A stretch of DNA of 64,000 nucleotides from PSRI01 sp041484195. Lineage in GTDB: Bacteria > Bacteroidota > Bacteroidia > Chitinophagales > Chitinophagaceae. Shown one piece after another: positions 1 through 9,539 of this stretch (within the stretch, counting starts at the first letter, position 1; each line of letters opens with the position of its first letter). The position numbers and the translations under genes were made by a program. The notes below the pieces were generated by a model. That model saw nothing but the letters and a program-made list of their open reading frames with translations. It had not been told where the DNA came from and did not search any database. The stretch covers positions 1-64,000 of the forward strand of contig JBGPHC010000001.1 in NCBI GenBank assembly GCA_041484195.1, given 5' to 3'.

Positions 1-48
1 AATTTCACTTTACCGAACATGGATGCTAAAGCCTTGAAGAAAGATTGA
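1..48 (+). CDS. 3' end of an upstream gene (partial)
   Basis: The first 48 bases are open in frame 1 and end in TGA at 46-48, reading NFTLPNMDAKALKKD. This could be the tail of a gene that starts before the window. Nothing in 15 residues identifies the product, and the short open stretch could be chance. The next gene starts 18 bases later on the same strand. Confidence 0.3.
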   Translation, partial: NFTLPNMDAKALKKD

Positions 49-66
49 AAATGCAAAATCCATGCT

Positions 67-2319
67 ATGAAAAAAATTGTACCCGTATTAATTATCCTAT
101 CAGCTTATTGTTGCGTCCTTCTCTTCCCGAAATTTGTTCTTGCGCAATTGAAATTTGGTAAGAGTTATATCAATGTTTCCAGGGGGAACGCCGGGGGAAC
201 TTTCAGGCCTGGAGACACACTTGAAATCCGTGCGACACTTGCCAATGGCAATATTGCCAAAACCATTACTGAGGTCCGGTATAACGATACAATTCCAGCC
301 AATACAACTTATTTAGCCGGAACCCTGAAAATATTGACCAATGAAGGCTTGGTTTATAAATCCTTCACTGATGGTTCAGGCGATGATGGCGGTATGTATG
401 ATTTCCTCACGAAGACTATCAGGATTAATGTCGGTAAGACTCCGGGCATTTGCAGCAATACAGGGATTGCTCCTCTTGGAGGCGGCACCGTAAAAAACAC
501 TGACAAGCCCTCTTTCTATCTCAGCACCTGCATCACCATGGTGGTTTTCAGAGTGAGAATCTCCGTTGCCATGCCCTATGGAACCCTGCTCACAATCAAT
601 GCGGGCGCTTTCCGATATACTGACGGCGTTGCGGGGCAAACAACTTTTTCTCCATTTCCAATGATGCTGTACAGAGACCAGGGTCTTTGTCCAAACCTTA
701 CCGGCGCGAATGTAATCATTGACAATAATGGCACATTTGGTTCCGGTATCACGCAAGTGAGAAGCTCATCGGCCATTGTTCCCAATTATCCATTCGTGGG
801 CATCAACGCCAACGTTCCTAACGACAGCACTTATACCATTGTCAACAATAGCAGCGCTAACGGTAGCACCAATCCAAACACTCCTGTTCCGGATCTGGCA
901 AATCCGACCTCAAGAGTATTCAGGGTATGGGATATAATCGGCGACCATACAGGCGCTCTCAGCCCTATATTGGGCAACCCTCCAACCGCACCTGGCACGC
1001 CTGGGGGATATATGCTGTTGCTGAATGCGAACTACGCAACTAACCCTACTATTCAACAAAGTGTTTCGGGACTTTGTCCAAATACCTACTACGAATTTTC
1101 TGCCTGGTTCAGGAATGTGTGTAGGAAATGCGCCTGCGATTCCAATGGCAGGGGCGCTACTTCAGCCGGTTATTTGCCTCCACCCTGGAATGACTCCGCG
1201 GGTGTGAGACCCAATCTTACATTTCAAATAGACGGTGTTGACTATCTCACCACGGGGGATCTCGCCTATTCGGGATCCTGGGTTAAGAAAGGATTCAATT
1301 TTCTTACGGGACCTTTACAGACTTCCTGCGTTTTGACGATCCGTAACAATGCACCAGGAGGAGGCGGGAATGACTGGGCAATGGATGATATCATTTTGTC
1401 AACCTGCTATCCCAATCTCAATTTCACTCCTTCACCGGTCTTTTCCGGTTGCGTGGGAAATCCTGTGAGTTTTTCCGTTAAAGTGAATTCGTTTTTTAAT
1501 AACTATACTCAATTCAAATGGCAGAAGAGCACCGACAATGGGGCGACTTACAATGATGCCGGTATCAGTGGTACGGGCTCCCCGGTCTTCAATGGATCGG
1601 ATTATGAATACACGGTTGCTTATCCTCCATTCCTGGGAAATACATCTGACAGCGGCAATAAATACAGGCTGGTAGTGGCAACCACGGTACCCAATCTCGG
1701 TGATCCTAATTGCTCTTTCAGCAATTCCACCGGTATCATCACCTTGGATATTAAACAATGCACCATACTCAGCGTTGAACTGGTTCAATTTACCGGGCAT
1801 ATTCAGAACGACCGTGCCCTTCTGCAATGGGCATCGGAGAATGAGACCGAAAAAATCATTTATACTGTTGAAAGAAGTGATGACGGCAGCAATTTTTCGG
1901 CGATTGGTCAGATTCAGGGTTCATTCAATCAGGGCCAATCCTCAGGAAATTATAGCTTTTCTGACCCAAGGCCTGTTTCAGGAAAAACATTTTACAGGCT
2001 GCGCATGAACAATTCAACCAGGGACCAGTACAGCCGCATTATTGTTCTAAGCAATGACAAACTGGAATTTGAGCTGAGGTCCGTGATCAATCCATTCTCC
2101 AATAGCATAAGGACGGAACTCTTCATGCCGGAAGATGGACAGGTGCTATTTCGTTTGTATGACGCTTACGGAAAACTCATCCTGAAAAAACAGCCCCGCC
2201 TTTCAAAAGGGTTAAACAATTTTGAAATGACCCATACTGAAAACCTGAGCAAGGGGATCTATATCCTAAAAATAGACTATGGAGAAACCAGCATCAACCG
2301 GAAATTGATGAAACAATAG
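67..2319 (+). CDS. Secreted protein with T9SS type A C-terminal sorting domain
   Basis: A 750-residue extracellular or surface protein. It opens with a Sec signal peptide (MKKIVPVLIILSAYCCVLLF, cleavage near AQL). Residues about 30-160 resemble a DUF11-like stalk domain (FRPGDTLEIRATLANG). The middle is rich in Gly, Asn and Thr and contains clustered Cys, including CRKCACDSNG. The last ~80 residues form a type IX secretion sorting domain, with the typical ending LSKGIYILKIDYG followed by a basic tail (RKLMKQ). Such tails direct export through the gliding-linked T9SS and are removed at the surface. No catalytic motif is visible, so adhesin or matrix protein is only a guess. A strong bidirectional terminator follows at 2499. 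The similar gene at 10402 carries the same class of tail. Confidence 0.85.
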   Translation: MKKIVPVLIILSAYCCVLLFPKFVLAQLKFGKSYINVSRGNAGGTFRPGDTLEIRATLANGNIAKTITEVRYNDTIPANTTYLAGTLKILTNEGLVYKSFTDGSGDDGGMYDFLTKTIRINVGKTPGICSNTGIAPLGGGTVKNTDKPSFYLSTCITMVVFRVRISVAMPYGTLLTINAGAFRYTDGVAGQTTFSPFPMMLYRDQGLCPNLTGANVIIDNNGTFGSGITQVRSSSAIVPNYPFVGINANVPNDSTYTIVNNSSANGSTNPNTPVPDLANPTSRVFRVWDIIGDHTGALSPILGNPPTAPGTPGGYMLLLNANYATNPTIQQSVSGLCPNTYYEFSAWFRNVCRKCACDSNGRGATSAGYLPPPWNDSAGVRPNLTFQIDGVDYLTTGDLAYSGSWVKKGFNFLTGPLQTSCVLTIRNNAPGGGGNDWAMDDIILSTCYPNLNFTPSPVFSGCVGNPVSFSVKVNSFFNNYTQFKWQKSTDNGATYNDAGISGTGSPVFNGSDYEYTVAYPPFLGNTSDSGNKYRLVVATTVPNLGDPNCSFSNSTGIITLDIKQCTILSVELVQFTGHIQNDRALLQWASENETEKIIYTVERSDDGSNFSAIGQIQGSFNQGQSSGNYSFSDPRPVSGKTFYRLRMNNSTRDQYSRIIVLSNDKLEFELRSVINPFSNSIRTELFMPEDGQVLFRLYDAYGKLILKKQPRLSKGLNNFEMTHTENLSKGIYILKIDYGETSINRKLMKQ

Positions 2320-2498
2320 AGAGCCGGATCACGGTACAGGAGATAAACTCCAGATTGATTCAGGCAGTATTGGGCGCTTGAGCCAGTACTTTTTGAAGAG
2401 TGCCCTATGACCATGTCTTTTCATGGTCATTTAATCCATACCCAGACAACAGAGCTTGTTGAAGAATTCACAATCTCTTCAACAGCACCTTAACAAAA

Positions 2499-2521
2499 AC
2501 CCTCCATCGCGGAGGGTTTTT
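2499..2521. terminator. Bidirectional Rho-independent terminator
   Basis: Perfect 7-bp stem ACCCTCC/GGAGGGT with loop ATCGC, flanked by AAAAA on the left and TTTTT on the right, so it can end transcripts from both sides. It lies between the convergent genes ending at 2319 (+) and 2551 (-). Confidence 0.9.
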
Positions 2522-2550
2522 GATTATCGATTGAAAAGCCATTACCGGTA

Positions 2551-3405
2551 TTATTTACACCTATAGCTGAATTTAGTGAGTCCATAGAGTTGTATCCCGT
2601 CAATATTGTCGCCGGAAGCATACAACTCATTCACATACCCGTCAGCGGTAAATTTAAAATTGGAGAATGCTGTGGTGTAAGTATGAGAGATATTGCCCGA
2701 GTTATCATACAGTCTCATCACCACTTTCTTTGGCAGGTTTTTAGACTTGTTGCCGACATTTAGAGCCAATATATAAGGCGACAACTCGTATGCTTCAGGG
2801 ATAATATATACAAAGTTCTTCGCTGTTTTATCTGTATAATATTCCAGTTCACCATTCAATACCTTCAATTGTCCCGCCACATTTGCTTCAATGGCCGTGA
2901 GGTTTCCGTTGGTCCAGGTGTAATTGACAGTGATAGGAACGGTTATGCTTTCCTGGTAAATTTCCTTCTTGATAAGATACCCACCAGCATCGTAATAGTA
3001 TTTGAAAACTAATTTCACGGAATTGGGGTCGGTAGGGTCGGCAAGCGTATTGAATTCCTTAATCCTTACAGAAGGATCTACCAGAAAATATTCCTTATCG
3101 TTGATCCGGATGGTATCGCTGGCGTAAGTAAAATTAGCCGCATAAGTCAGGGAATTACTGAGGCTGTCAAATAATTCCGTCTTTGTTGCGAGATCATTGG
3201 TGCCAAATTGGGTTGACAGCGAGGAAAGGCCGATGCCTGACGTGGAGTCTATGGACGAGATTTTTTCCACCCGGCAGTTATCTCCCAGCGGAGGTGAAGT
3301 GGGGCCGCCAGTGATGCCGCCATTTTCCGCACTCATTTCCTTTTTACAGGCGGTAAAAAAAAGGGCGATGGTTAAAACTGTTAAAAGCCTTGCCGGTCGG
3401 ATCAT
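2551..3405 (-). CDS. Lipoprotein of unknown function
   Basis: A predicted lipoprotein of 284 residues. I start it at the internal ATG at 3405 because this gives a compact signal peptide, MIRPARLLTVLTIALFFTAC, with the lipobox Cys at position 20. An in-frame ATG at 3432 would add nine residues and begins directly after the lspA stop codon. The body has repeated beta-type stretches (YYYDAGGYLIKKEIYQ, YTWTNGNLTAIEANV) like the secreted DUF4595/RHS-like lipoproteins of Bacteroidota, but I do not recognise a named family. It is probably co-transcribed with lspA, whose product would process it. Confidence 0.75.
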   Translation of the reverse strand: MIRPARLLTVLTIALFFTACKKEMSAENGGITGGPTSPPLGDNCRVEKISSIDSTSGIGLSSLSTQFGTNDLATKTELFDSLSNSLTYAANFTYASDTIRINDKEYFLVDPSVRIKEFNTLADPTDPNSVKLVFKYYYDAGGYLIKKEIYQESITVPITVNYTWTNGNLTAIEANVAGQLKVLNGELEYYTDKTAKNFVYIIPEAYELSPYILALNVGNKSKNLPKKVVMRLYDNSGNISHTYTTAFSNFKFTADGYVNELYASGDNIDGIQLYGLTKFSYRCK

Positions 3406-3432
3406 GGTAATTTTTTGAGTACACGGTTTCAT

Positions 3433-4131
3433 TTATAAGACCTGGACTTCATCATTTACGGTGGAATTGGTCTCAATAGTTGGGTGCGATTCCTGATTTT
3501 TCTTCTCAAAAAATCGCTTTTGAAAAACAAGAATTGCGATCACGCCAATTGATATTGAAGCATCCGCCACGTTGAATACCGGCCTGAAAAATTCGAATTC
3601 CTCACCGCCCCAAATGGGAAACCAGGTTGGGAAATGCGCATTGCTGATGATGGGGAAATACAACATATCCACCACTTTACCGTGGAGAAAGCCCGCATAT
3701 CCCCCTCCGGGAGGAAGTAGCCTGGAAACGTTTTGCATGAAGGGATCGCTGTTATCAAAAATCAACCCATAAAACATGCTGTCAATCAGGTTGCCGATTG
3801 CTCCGGCATAGATCAATGTGGCGCAAACAATGAACCATTTGTTATAGCCCTGCCTGATGATTCGTTGGATATAATAGGTACCAAAAACCACGGCGAAGAG
3901 TCTGAACAGAGTCAGGATCATCTTCCCCCAATTCCCTCCAAATTTCCATCCGTAAGCCATTCCTTCATTCTCTATAAAATGCAACCTGAACCAGGAACCG
4001 AGGACATATCTTTCCTGCCCGATATAGAAATGAGTCTTGATCCAGATTTTAAGAGTCTGATCTACTAACAAAATCAAGAAAGTCAATAATAATACATGTC
4101 TGAACTTCACTTCGAAATGGTTTATCCGCAA
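3433..4131 (-). CDS. lspA: Lipoprotein signal peptidase II
   Basis: LspA cleaves the signal peptide of prolipoproteins at the lipobox Cys in the inner membrane. The 232-residue protein has four predicted membrane segments and the family landmarks DQTLKIWIK near the N-terminus, NEGMAYG, the first catalytic Asp in GNLIDSMFYG, and the second in VFNVADASISIGV. It is longer than E. coli LspA (about 165 residues) because of an insertion between the catalytic motifs and a polar C-terminal tail, both common in Bacteroidota. Many Bacteroidota genomes keep lspA behind ileS and dksA; here those genes are at the other end of the window. The gene abuts a downstream lipoprotein gene with no spacing. Confidence 0.93.
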   Translation of the reverse strand: MRINHFEVKFRHVLLLTFLILLVDQTLKIWIKTHFYIGQERYVLGSWFRLHFIENEGMAYGWKFGGNWGKMILTLFRLFAVVFGTYYIQRIIRQGYNKWFIVCATLIYAGAIGNLIDSMFYGLIFDNSDPFMQNVSRLLPPGGGYAGFLHGKVVDMLYFPIISNAHFPTWFPIWGGEEFEFFRPVFNVADASISIGVIAILVFQKRFFEKKNQESHPTIETNSTVNDEVQVL

Positions 4132-4255
4132 ATATAAGTAAAACCCCAGAGGCTTGGATTCGGGTCGGTTGGCCGGGATGGGGTCCTGTCAATCTTCTAA
4201 AATATTTAACAGCTTCCCCAAGTGGTGATCATGATTGTTGAGTCTTTCCGAATCT

Positions 4256-6760
4256 CTATTCTTCAAAATATACTCTTTGTACCCGCTGTGAAATTCCTGT
4301 CATGATTTCATATGGGATCGTTTGGGCCCATTGGGCTAGTCGGGTAATGGAAAGTCCCTCGCCAAAGATCAATACTTCGTCACCTTCCGAAAGGTCCATG
4401 ATACCCGTAATGTCTATCATTGCCATATCCATGGCGATTTGGCCCAATACCGGAGCCAACTTTCCGCGAACCAGCACATTGCCTACGCCATTACCCAGGT
4501 TGCGCCTGAATCCGTCTGCATAACCTATCCGTATAGTGGCTATTCGGGAATCGCGGGTGATCAATCCCTGCCTCCCATAGCCGATCGTTTCCCCGGCTTT
4601 GAGTTCCCTGATCTGCGCAATTGTCGTCTTAAGAGTAGCCATTTCTTTCAATTCAAGTTGCCCCGATGCGGCGCTGTCAACGCCATAGAGTCCGATACCC
4701 AATCTCACCATATCGAATTGAAGCTCCGGATGACGGACAATTGCCGCCGAATTGGCGATATGCTTCATGAATGTATAGTTAAGCGAAGTTTCCAATTTCC
4801 TGCAGGCTTCCAATAAAATGCCGGCCTGTTTCCTGGTGAACTCGTCCTGCGCGGGATCCTCGCTGGCTGCCAGATGGCTGAAAACAGACTGCACCTTGAA
4901 CCAATTATTTCCGGAGAGTCTTTGGGCGAGGCCGTCCACTTCGTGCAACTCGAATCCCAGCCTATGCATGCCGCTATCGATCTTTATATGGATCGGGAAT
5001 TCAGGGATGGCCTCCGATTTCAGGAATTTCTCAAATGCCAGCAACAATCCCTTTGAGAATATTGCGGGCTCCAGATTATGATCCAGTAGAGCACCAAAAC
5101 TGTTTTCTTCAGGATTCATGACCGCGATGGGTAATGTGATTCCGGCCTTTCGCAATTCTATTCCTTCGTCGGCATAGGCCACGGCCAGGTAATCAATTTT
5201 ATGGAACTGGAGGATATTGGCGATTTCGTAGGATCCGCTGCCATAGGAAAATGCCTTTACCATCGCCATGATTTTTGTGGATGATTTCAGGCATCGCTGG
5301 TATTGTTTCAGATTATGAACCAGGTTAGAAAGGTTGATTTCTAAAACCGTTTGATGGACCTTTTGCTCCAGCAGGCGGCTGACCTGTTCAAATTCAAATA
5401 CCCTGGCTCCCTTAACCAGGATGGCTTCATCACGGAATTGGGAGGGCTGAAAACGGGTAATCAAATCCTGAGTGGACAGGAAGAAAGCCGTTTGTTCAAC
5501 AGCTGAATCAAGAATCTCACGATGCGCCGAAATCCGGGTTCCGACACCAATCATCCGGTTTATTCCTCTTTGCCGAAGTGCCGATGCTACCTGTTCGTAC
5601 AATTCCTTTTCGTCAATCCCTGTTTGAAGGAAATCAGAAAGGATTACTGTATGCGTCCGGTGCTGCCGCTGTTGCACCAGGAAATCAAGGGCGATATTCA
5701 GGGAACTGAGGTCGGCGCTATAACTGTCATTAATAACCGAACAATTATTGATCCCGCGTTTCAATTCCAAACGCATGCCGACAGGCCGGATGAATTTCAT
5801 TCTTTCAGAAACCCTGTCCGTATCAAACCCCATGGCCAGCAACACGCAGCAGCAGGTGATGGCATTGTCAACTGATGCCCGGTCCTGAAAGGGAATTGTG
5901 ATTCTGAATTCCTTTTCGTGATACAGTCCTACAATGATAGTTCCATGTTCCTGCCTTTGCTCTTTCAGAATCTGCAGGCGCGCGGGGCCGGTTCTGCTCC
6001 AGGTAAACAATTCGATATCGCCACGTAATAATGATTTTTCCGATCCCTCCAAATCAAGCCAATCACTGATATTGTCTTTGCAATAAACGAGTTTAGTGCA
6101 GTTCCTGAAAAGCCTGAATTTTTCAATGGCTTTTTGCCGGAAGCCTGAAAACCCCTCCTGGTGAGCTTCTCCCAGGTTTGTGAAAACGCCCAGGGTGGGT
6201 TGAATCACAGGTTCCAGTTTTTCCATTTCGCCCGGCATGGAAATGCCCGCTTCAAATATTCCCAGTGAATGTTCCGGCCTTATCTGCCATACACTCAAGG
6301 GCACACCTATCTGGGAATTATAGCTCCGTGGGCTGCGTACAATATTGAAATCTTCTTCCAGTAATTGATTCAGCCATTCTTTTACGATCGTTTTTCCATT
6401 ACTGCCTGTGATGCCGATAACGGGAATTTGAAATTGCTTTCTATGCCAGGCCGCCAATGCCTGCAATGCCTCCAGCACCTCAGGCACAACAATGAATCCG
6501 GCGTCGGTAAAATCATTTCCTGCAGGTTGGGTTTGAACCACGAAATACCTGACGCCACGCTGATAGAGATCGGGAATGAATTCCTGCCCATTACGTCGTG
6601 GACCAGGGAGGGCAAAGAAAAGAGATGATCCGGGGAAAATAATTCTTCTGCTATCCGTCACCAGGTGATCAATGATTGCGCCGGGAGCGCCATGGAAGAG
6701 TGTCCCGCCTGTGACATCAGCGATCGTTTTAACAGTGTAGTACCTGCTATTATTTTCCAT
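4256..6760 (-). CDS. murF-alr: Bifunctional UDP-MurNAc-tripeptide:D-Ala-D-Ala ligase / alanine racemase
   Basis: A fused cell-wall enzyme of about 834 residues. The N-terminal MurF half has the Mur-ligase P-loop GITGSNGKTIVKEW and would add D-Ala-D-Ala to the UDP-muramoyl tripeptide. The C-terminal half is a PLP-dependent alanine racemase, with the PLP Lys in MVKAFSYGSG and the catalytic Tyr region RIGYADGF. The fusion links D-Ala supply to its use and is typical of Bacteroidota. I prefer the ATG at 6760 (MENNSRYYTVKTIAD), which has an AAAGGA-like stretch just upstream; the ATG at 6784 would add eight residues. Both starts overlap or nearly overlap the end of the TerC gene (6750), so the two genes are probably translationally coupled. 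Confidence 0.93.
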   Translation of the reverse strand: MENNSRYYTVKTIADVTGGTLFHGAPGAIIDHLVTDSRRIIFPGSSLFFALPGPRRNGQEFIPDLYQRGVRYFVVQTQPAGNDFTDAGFIVVPEVLEALQALAAWHRKQFQIPVIGITGSNGKTIVKEWLNQLLEEDFNIVRSPRSYNSQIGVPLSVWQIRPEHSLGIFEAGISMPGEMEKLEPVIQPTLGVFTNLGEAHQEGFSGFRQKAIEKFRLFRNCTKLVYCKDNISDWLDLEGSEKSLLRGDIELFTWSRTGPARLQILKEQRQEHGTIIVGLYHEKEFRITIPFQDRASVDNAITCCCVLLAMGFDTDRVSERMKFIRPVGMRLELKRGINNCSVINDSYSADLSSLNIALDFLVQQRQHRTHTVILSDFLQTGIDEKELYEQVASALRQRGINRMIGVGTRISAHREILDSAVEQTAFFLSTQDLITRFQPSQFRDEAILVKGARVFEFEQVSRLLEQKVHQTVLEINLSNLVHNLKQYQRCLKSSTKIMAMVKAFSYGSGSYEIANILQFHKIDYLAVAYADEGIELRKAGITLPIAVMNPEENSFGALLDHNLEPAIFSKGLLLAFEKFLKSEAIPEFPIHIKIDSGMHRLGFELHEVDGLAQRLSGNNWFKVQSVFSHLAASEDPAQDEFTRKQAGILLEACRKLETSLNYTFMKHIANSAAIVRHPELQFDMVRLGIGLYGVDSAASGQLELKEMATLKTTIAQIRELKAGETIGYGRQGLITRDSRIATIRIGYADGFRRNLGNGVGNVLVRGKLAPVLGQIAMDMAMIDITGIMDLSEGDEVLIFGEGLSITRLAQWAQTIPYEIMTGISQRVQRVYFEE

Positions 6761-7748
6761 TTCCTTTTTTAATGGCGCTTTCATCTATTTCACCCGTCAG
6801 TCCGGGCCTCTGGTGGTAAATGGAATACAAGATAGAAACCAGCAGGCAGACTACAATTACCACCAGCGAAATATAGATCGAAATATGGATGTCAAAGAAT
6901 TCGATCAGCATCTTCACACCAATAAAAGCAAGCACCACGGCGATTCCCTGTTGCAGATAGTCGAACTTGTTGACTGCGCCCTTGAGCAGAAAAAACAGGG
7001 AGCGAAGACCAAGCACTGCGAAAATATTGGAAGAATAGATCACGAGTATATCATCCTCGCTGAAAGATTTGCTGGCCTTTTCCCGAACCAGTGAAACAAC
7101 GGTAGGAATGGAATCCATTGCAAAAACAATATCCACAAATGCCAGCATCAGCACTACCAGTGAAAGGGTTGTTAGAAAGATACGGCCTTGCCGCCTGAAG
7201 AAAAATCGCCCCTTGGGTTCCACGGAAGAAACCCTTAGATACTTGCGGATGAGCCTGTAAATCTTGCTATCGCCCGGATCGAATTCTTCTTCGTCTTTCT
7301 TAAAGAAGAGTTTGAAACCCGTGTAAAGCAGGAAGGCCCCAAAAATATATAATAGCCAATGAAACCTTTCTATCAATTCAATCCCGATTGCAATGAAAAT
7401 GACCCTGAGAACAATGGCCAGCAGGATGCCCACAAGCAAGGCTCGGGCGGTATCGAATTCATCCACTTTGAAATAGACAAAAATGAGGATGAAGACAAAA
7501 ATATTGTCGATGCTGAGCGACCATTCCATCAGGTAGGCTGTGAAATATTTGGTGGCCACTACCGGGCTTTTTTCAAAAAAAAGGAAAATGCAGAAGGCGA
7601 CGGAAAGTCCTACCCAAAACAATGTTTGAATTAATGCTTTCCGTATGCTTATGATGGAATGCTTCTTACTGAGCAGACCCAGATCAATTATCAACGCCAA
7701 TACTAAAACCACTACGAAGGTGAGATATGTCACTTCGGTTACCGTCAT
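6750..7748 (-). CDS. TerC family integral membrane protein
   Basis: A 332-residue polytopic inner-membrane protein of the TerC/Alx family, whose members export metal ions such as Mn2+ or are linked to tellurium resistance. The family signature is present: an acidic residue in a membrane helix (SLSIDNIFVFILIF) and a second in FVDIVFAMDSIPTVVS. About eight hydrophobic segments are visible, with a charged cytoplasmic loop around residues 150-190 (FKKDEEEFDPGDSK). The gene lies upstream of and overlaps murF-alr, so the two may share a transcript, although no functional link is known. Confidence 0.88.
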   Translation of the reverse strand: MTVTEVTYLTFVVVLVLALIIDLGLLSKKHSIISIRKALIQTLFWVGLSVAFCIFLFFEKSPVVATKYFTAYLMEWSLSIDNIFVFILIFVYFKVDEFDTARALLVGILLAIVLRVIFIAIGIELIERFHWLLYIFGAFLLYTGFKLFFKKDEEEFDPGDSKIYRLIRKYLRVSSVEPKGRFFFRRQGRIFLTTLSLVVLMLAFVDIVFAMDSIPTVVSLVREKASKSFSEDDILVIYSSNIFAVLGLRSLFFLLKGAVNKFDYLQQGIAVVLAFIGVKMLIEFFDIHISIYISLVVIVVCLLVSILYSIYHQRPGLTGEIDESAIKKGNGK

Positions 7749-7832
7749 TGAATCTTTTTAGGGCGCCAAAGATAAGACATTGTGCCTAAGCGGATGTATC
7801 TCAATGTGAGGAAGACGAAGCAGGACCCTCGT

Positions 7833-9539
7833 TCAGCCCTGGTATTTCTTTCTCCTGGCCCATGCATATATAAGGGTAAGCAGGATGATAATTATTGAAG
7901 GAAGCAGAATATTTATGAATTGCCAATAAGTCCTGCCCGATTCCAGTTTCTTCTTGTCGAGCAGGCGAAGCGCGTAACTTTTTGACCTGGTTTCAAGAAT
8001 GCCCGGGTTACCTACCATATATTCAAGAGCATTCAAAAGGAAATCCCTGTTGGCGTATTGATACATAGTATAAGCGTTTTGTCCCATTGCGAGCGGCCCC
8101 TTGTCCTGCGAAATGGAATTGGTCACGATATCCGCATCCGACACCACAATCATTTTGCCTTCTTTTTCAGAACTTGCGAGGAAGGGTTTACCATAAACTC
8201 TGGCCATAGTATCGGCGAAGTTGGAAGAAATCCGATTGGCGAATAGGGAATTGAATTTGCCTTCGAGCAATACCGCGATGGGAATGTCTGATCTGTTAAA
8301 TGTCTTCAGGTCTTCCTCAGATCTCACGCTATTCCATTCCACTTTTGCCGGGGCCGGCAATATTCTTGATTCCCGGGAACTTGCCAATAAGATTGTTTTC
8401 CGGATGCCGGAGGCTTTAACCGTATCAATGGACTGGGGAAATTGCGACAATATATAATCCAGGTTTTTAGAGATTGGATTATCATTGGGGCTGGCCAGAA
8501 GTGGAAAATATGGCCAGGGCAATAACTGGATCTGCGGCTTATCCCCAACCATGCCGACCACAGAGGGTATCTGTGTGCAATTGAGATCCTGCACCAGGTC
8601 CTGGTTAATCCGAACACCGTATTTAAATAACTGGTCCTCCAGGTTCAATCCCATATCGAATGCCACAAAATCACCCTGGCTTCTTTGGAGGCTGTCCAGG
8701 CTGGCATAGAGGTTGTCAATGAACCAGAGAACCCGACCTCCATGCATTATGTACTGGTCTATTTTTAATTTCTGACTTTCACTAAATTTTTGAATGGGCT
8801 TCACGATTAGCATAGCGCCGAACGCGGAAGGTATCGTGTGCACACTGTCGATGGGGATGATGCCGAAGCCATAATTTTGCTTCAGGTTTCTTTGGATAAG
8901 ATCATACACTTCAAAATTTACGGGCTCACCATTGCCTGAAAGGTATCCTATTACAGGAACGCTGTCCTGGATTATTTTGGCGATAGAGCCGGCAAATTTG
9001 TATTCAAGTAATGCTTCTGCATTATTCAGGGAATTGATACCATCGATGGCGCTCTGCCCCTGGAGAAAATCCACACCCATGAGCCGATCCTTGTATTCCA
9101 GGATGGCTCCCGGATATACGAGACGCTGTTCCTCTCCTTCCCCCTCCTTAGCCTGCGCCTTTACGTTAGTTGGGTTGATACCCATCCGGCTCAGCGAATC
9201 CGCCAGCGCGGCCTTTGATGAATCATTGAGGCCCTTGCCGGGACTCCTGAATGTAAATTGAATTTTATTTCCACTGATTTCCCTGAATTCCTCCAGCATC
9301 CCGCGTGCGCTGTTTGAAAGTTTTCTGAATCCTGCCGGAAGATTTCCTTCCATGAATACTGTGATCTTCACATTCTCATTCAGTCCTCGCAGCAGGTCCC
9401 TGGTGGCAGGTGACAGCGTGAAACGTTTTTCGGCGGTAAGATCTATTCTGCCATGCCAGACAGACGCGATGAAATTAATGACTAGCAGTGCTGCCAGGAG
9501 ATATATCCAACCATATTTCAATCGTAACAATCTTTTCAT
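7833..9539 (-). CDS. gldG: Gliding motility ABC transporter accessory protein GldG
   Basis: GldG is the extracytoplasmic partner of the GldA/GldF ABC transporter needed for gliding in Flavobacterium. The protein has 568 residues, with an N-terminal membrane anchor (YGWIYLLAALLVINFIASVW), the family start RIDLTAEKRFTLSPATRDLL, a long periplasmic ABC_transp_aux domain and a C-terminal membrane segment (LLPSIIIILLTLIYAW) ending in a basic tail. Its start overlaps the gldF stop by four bases (ATGA), showing a tightly coupled gldF-gldG operon. The ATPase gene gldA is not in the window. Confidence 0.92.
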   Translation of the reverse strand: MKRLLRLKYGWIYLLAALLVINFIASVWHGRIDLTAEKRFTLSPATRDLLRGLNENVKITVFMEGNLPAGFRKLSNSARGMLEEFREISGNKIQFTFRSPGKGLNDSSKAALADSLSRMGINPTNVKAQAKEGEGEEQRLVYPGAILEYKDRLMGVDFLQGQSAIDGINSLNNAEALLEYKFAGSIAKIIQDSVPVIGYLSGNGEPVNFEVYDLIQRNLKQNYGFGIIPIDSVHTIPSAFGAMLIVKPIQKFSESQKLKIDQYIMHGGRVLWFIDNLYASLDSLQRSQGDFVAFDMGLNLEDQLFKYGVRINQDLVQDLNCTQIPSVVGMVGDKPQIQLLPWPYFPLLASPNDNPISKNLDYILSQFPQSIDTVKASGIRKTILLASSRESRILPAPAKVEWNSVRSEEDLKTFNRSDIPIAVLLEGKFNSLFANRISSNFADTMARVYGKPFLASSEKEGKMIVVSDADIVTNSISQDKGPLAMGQNAYTMYQYANRDFLLNALEYMVGNPGILETRSKSYALRLLDKKKLESGRTYWQFINILLPSIIIILLTLIYAWARRKKYQG

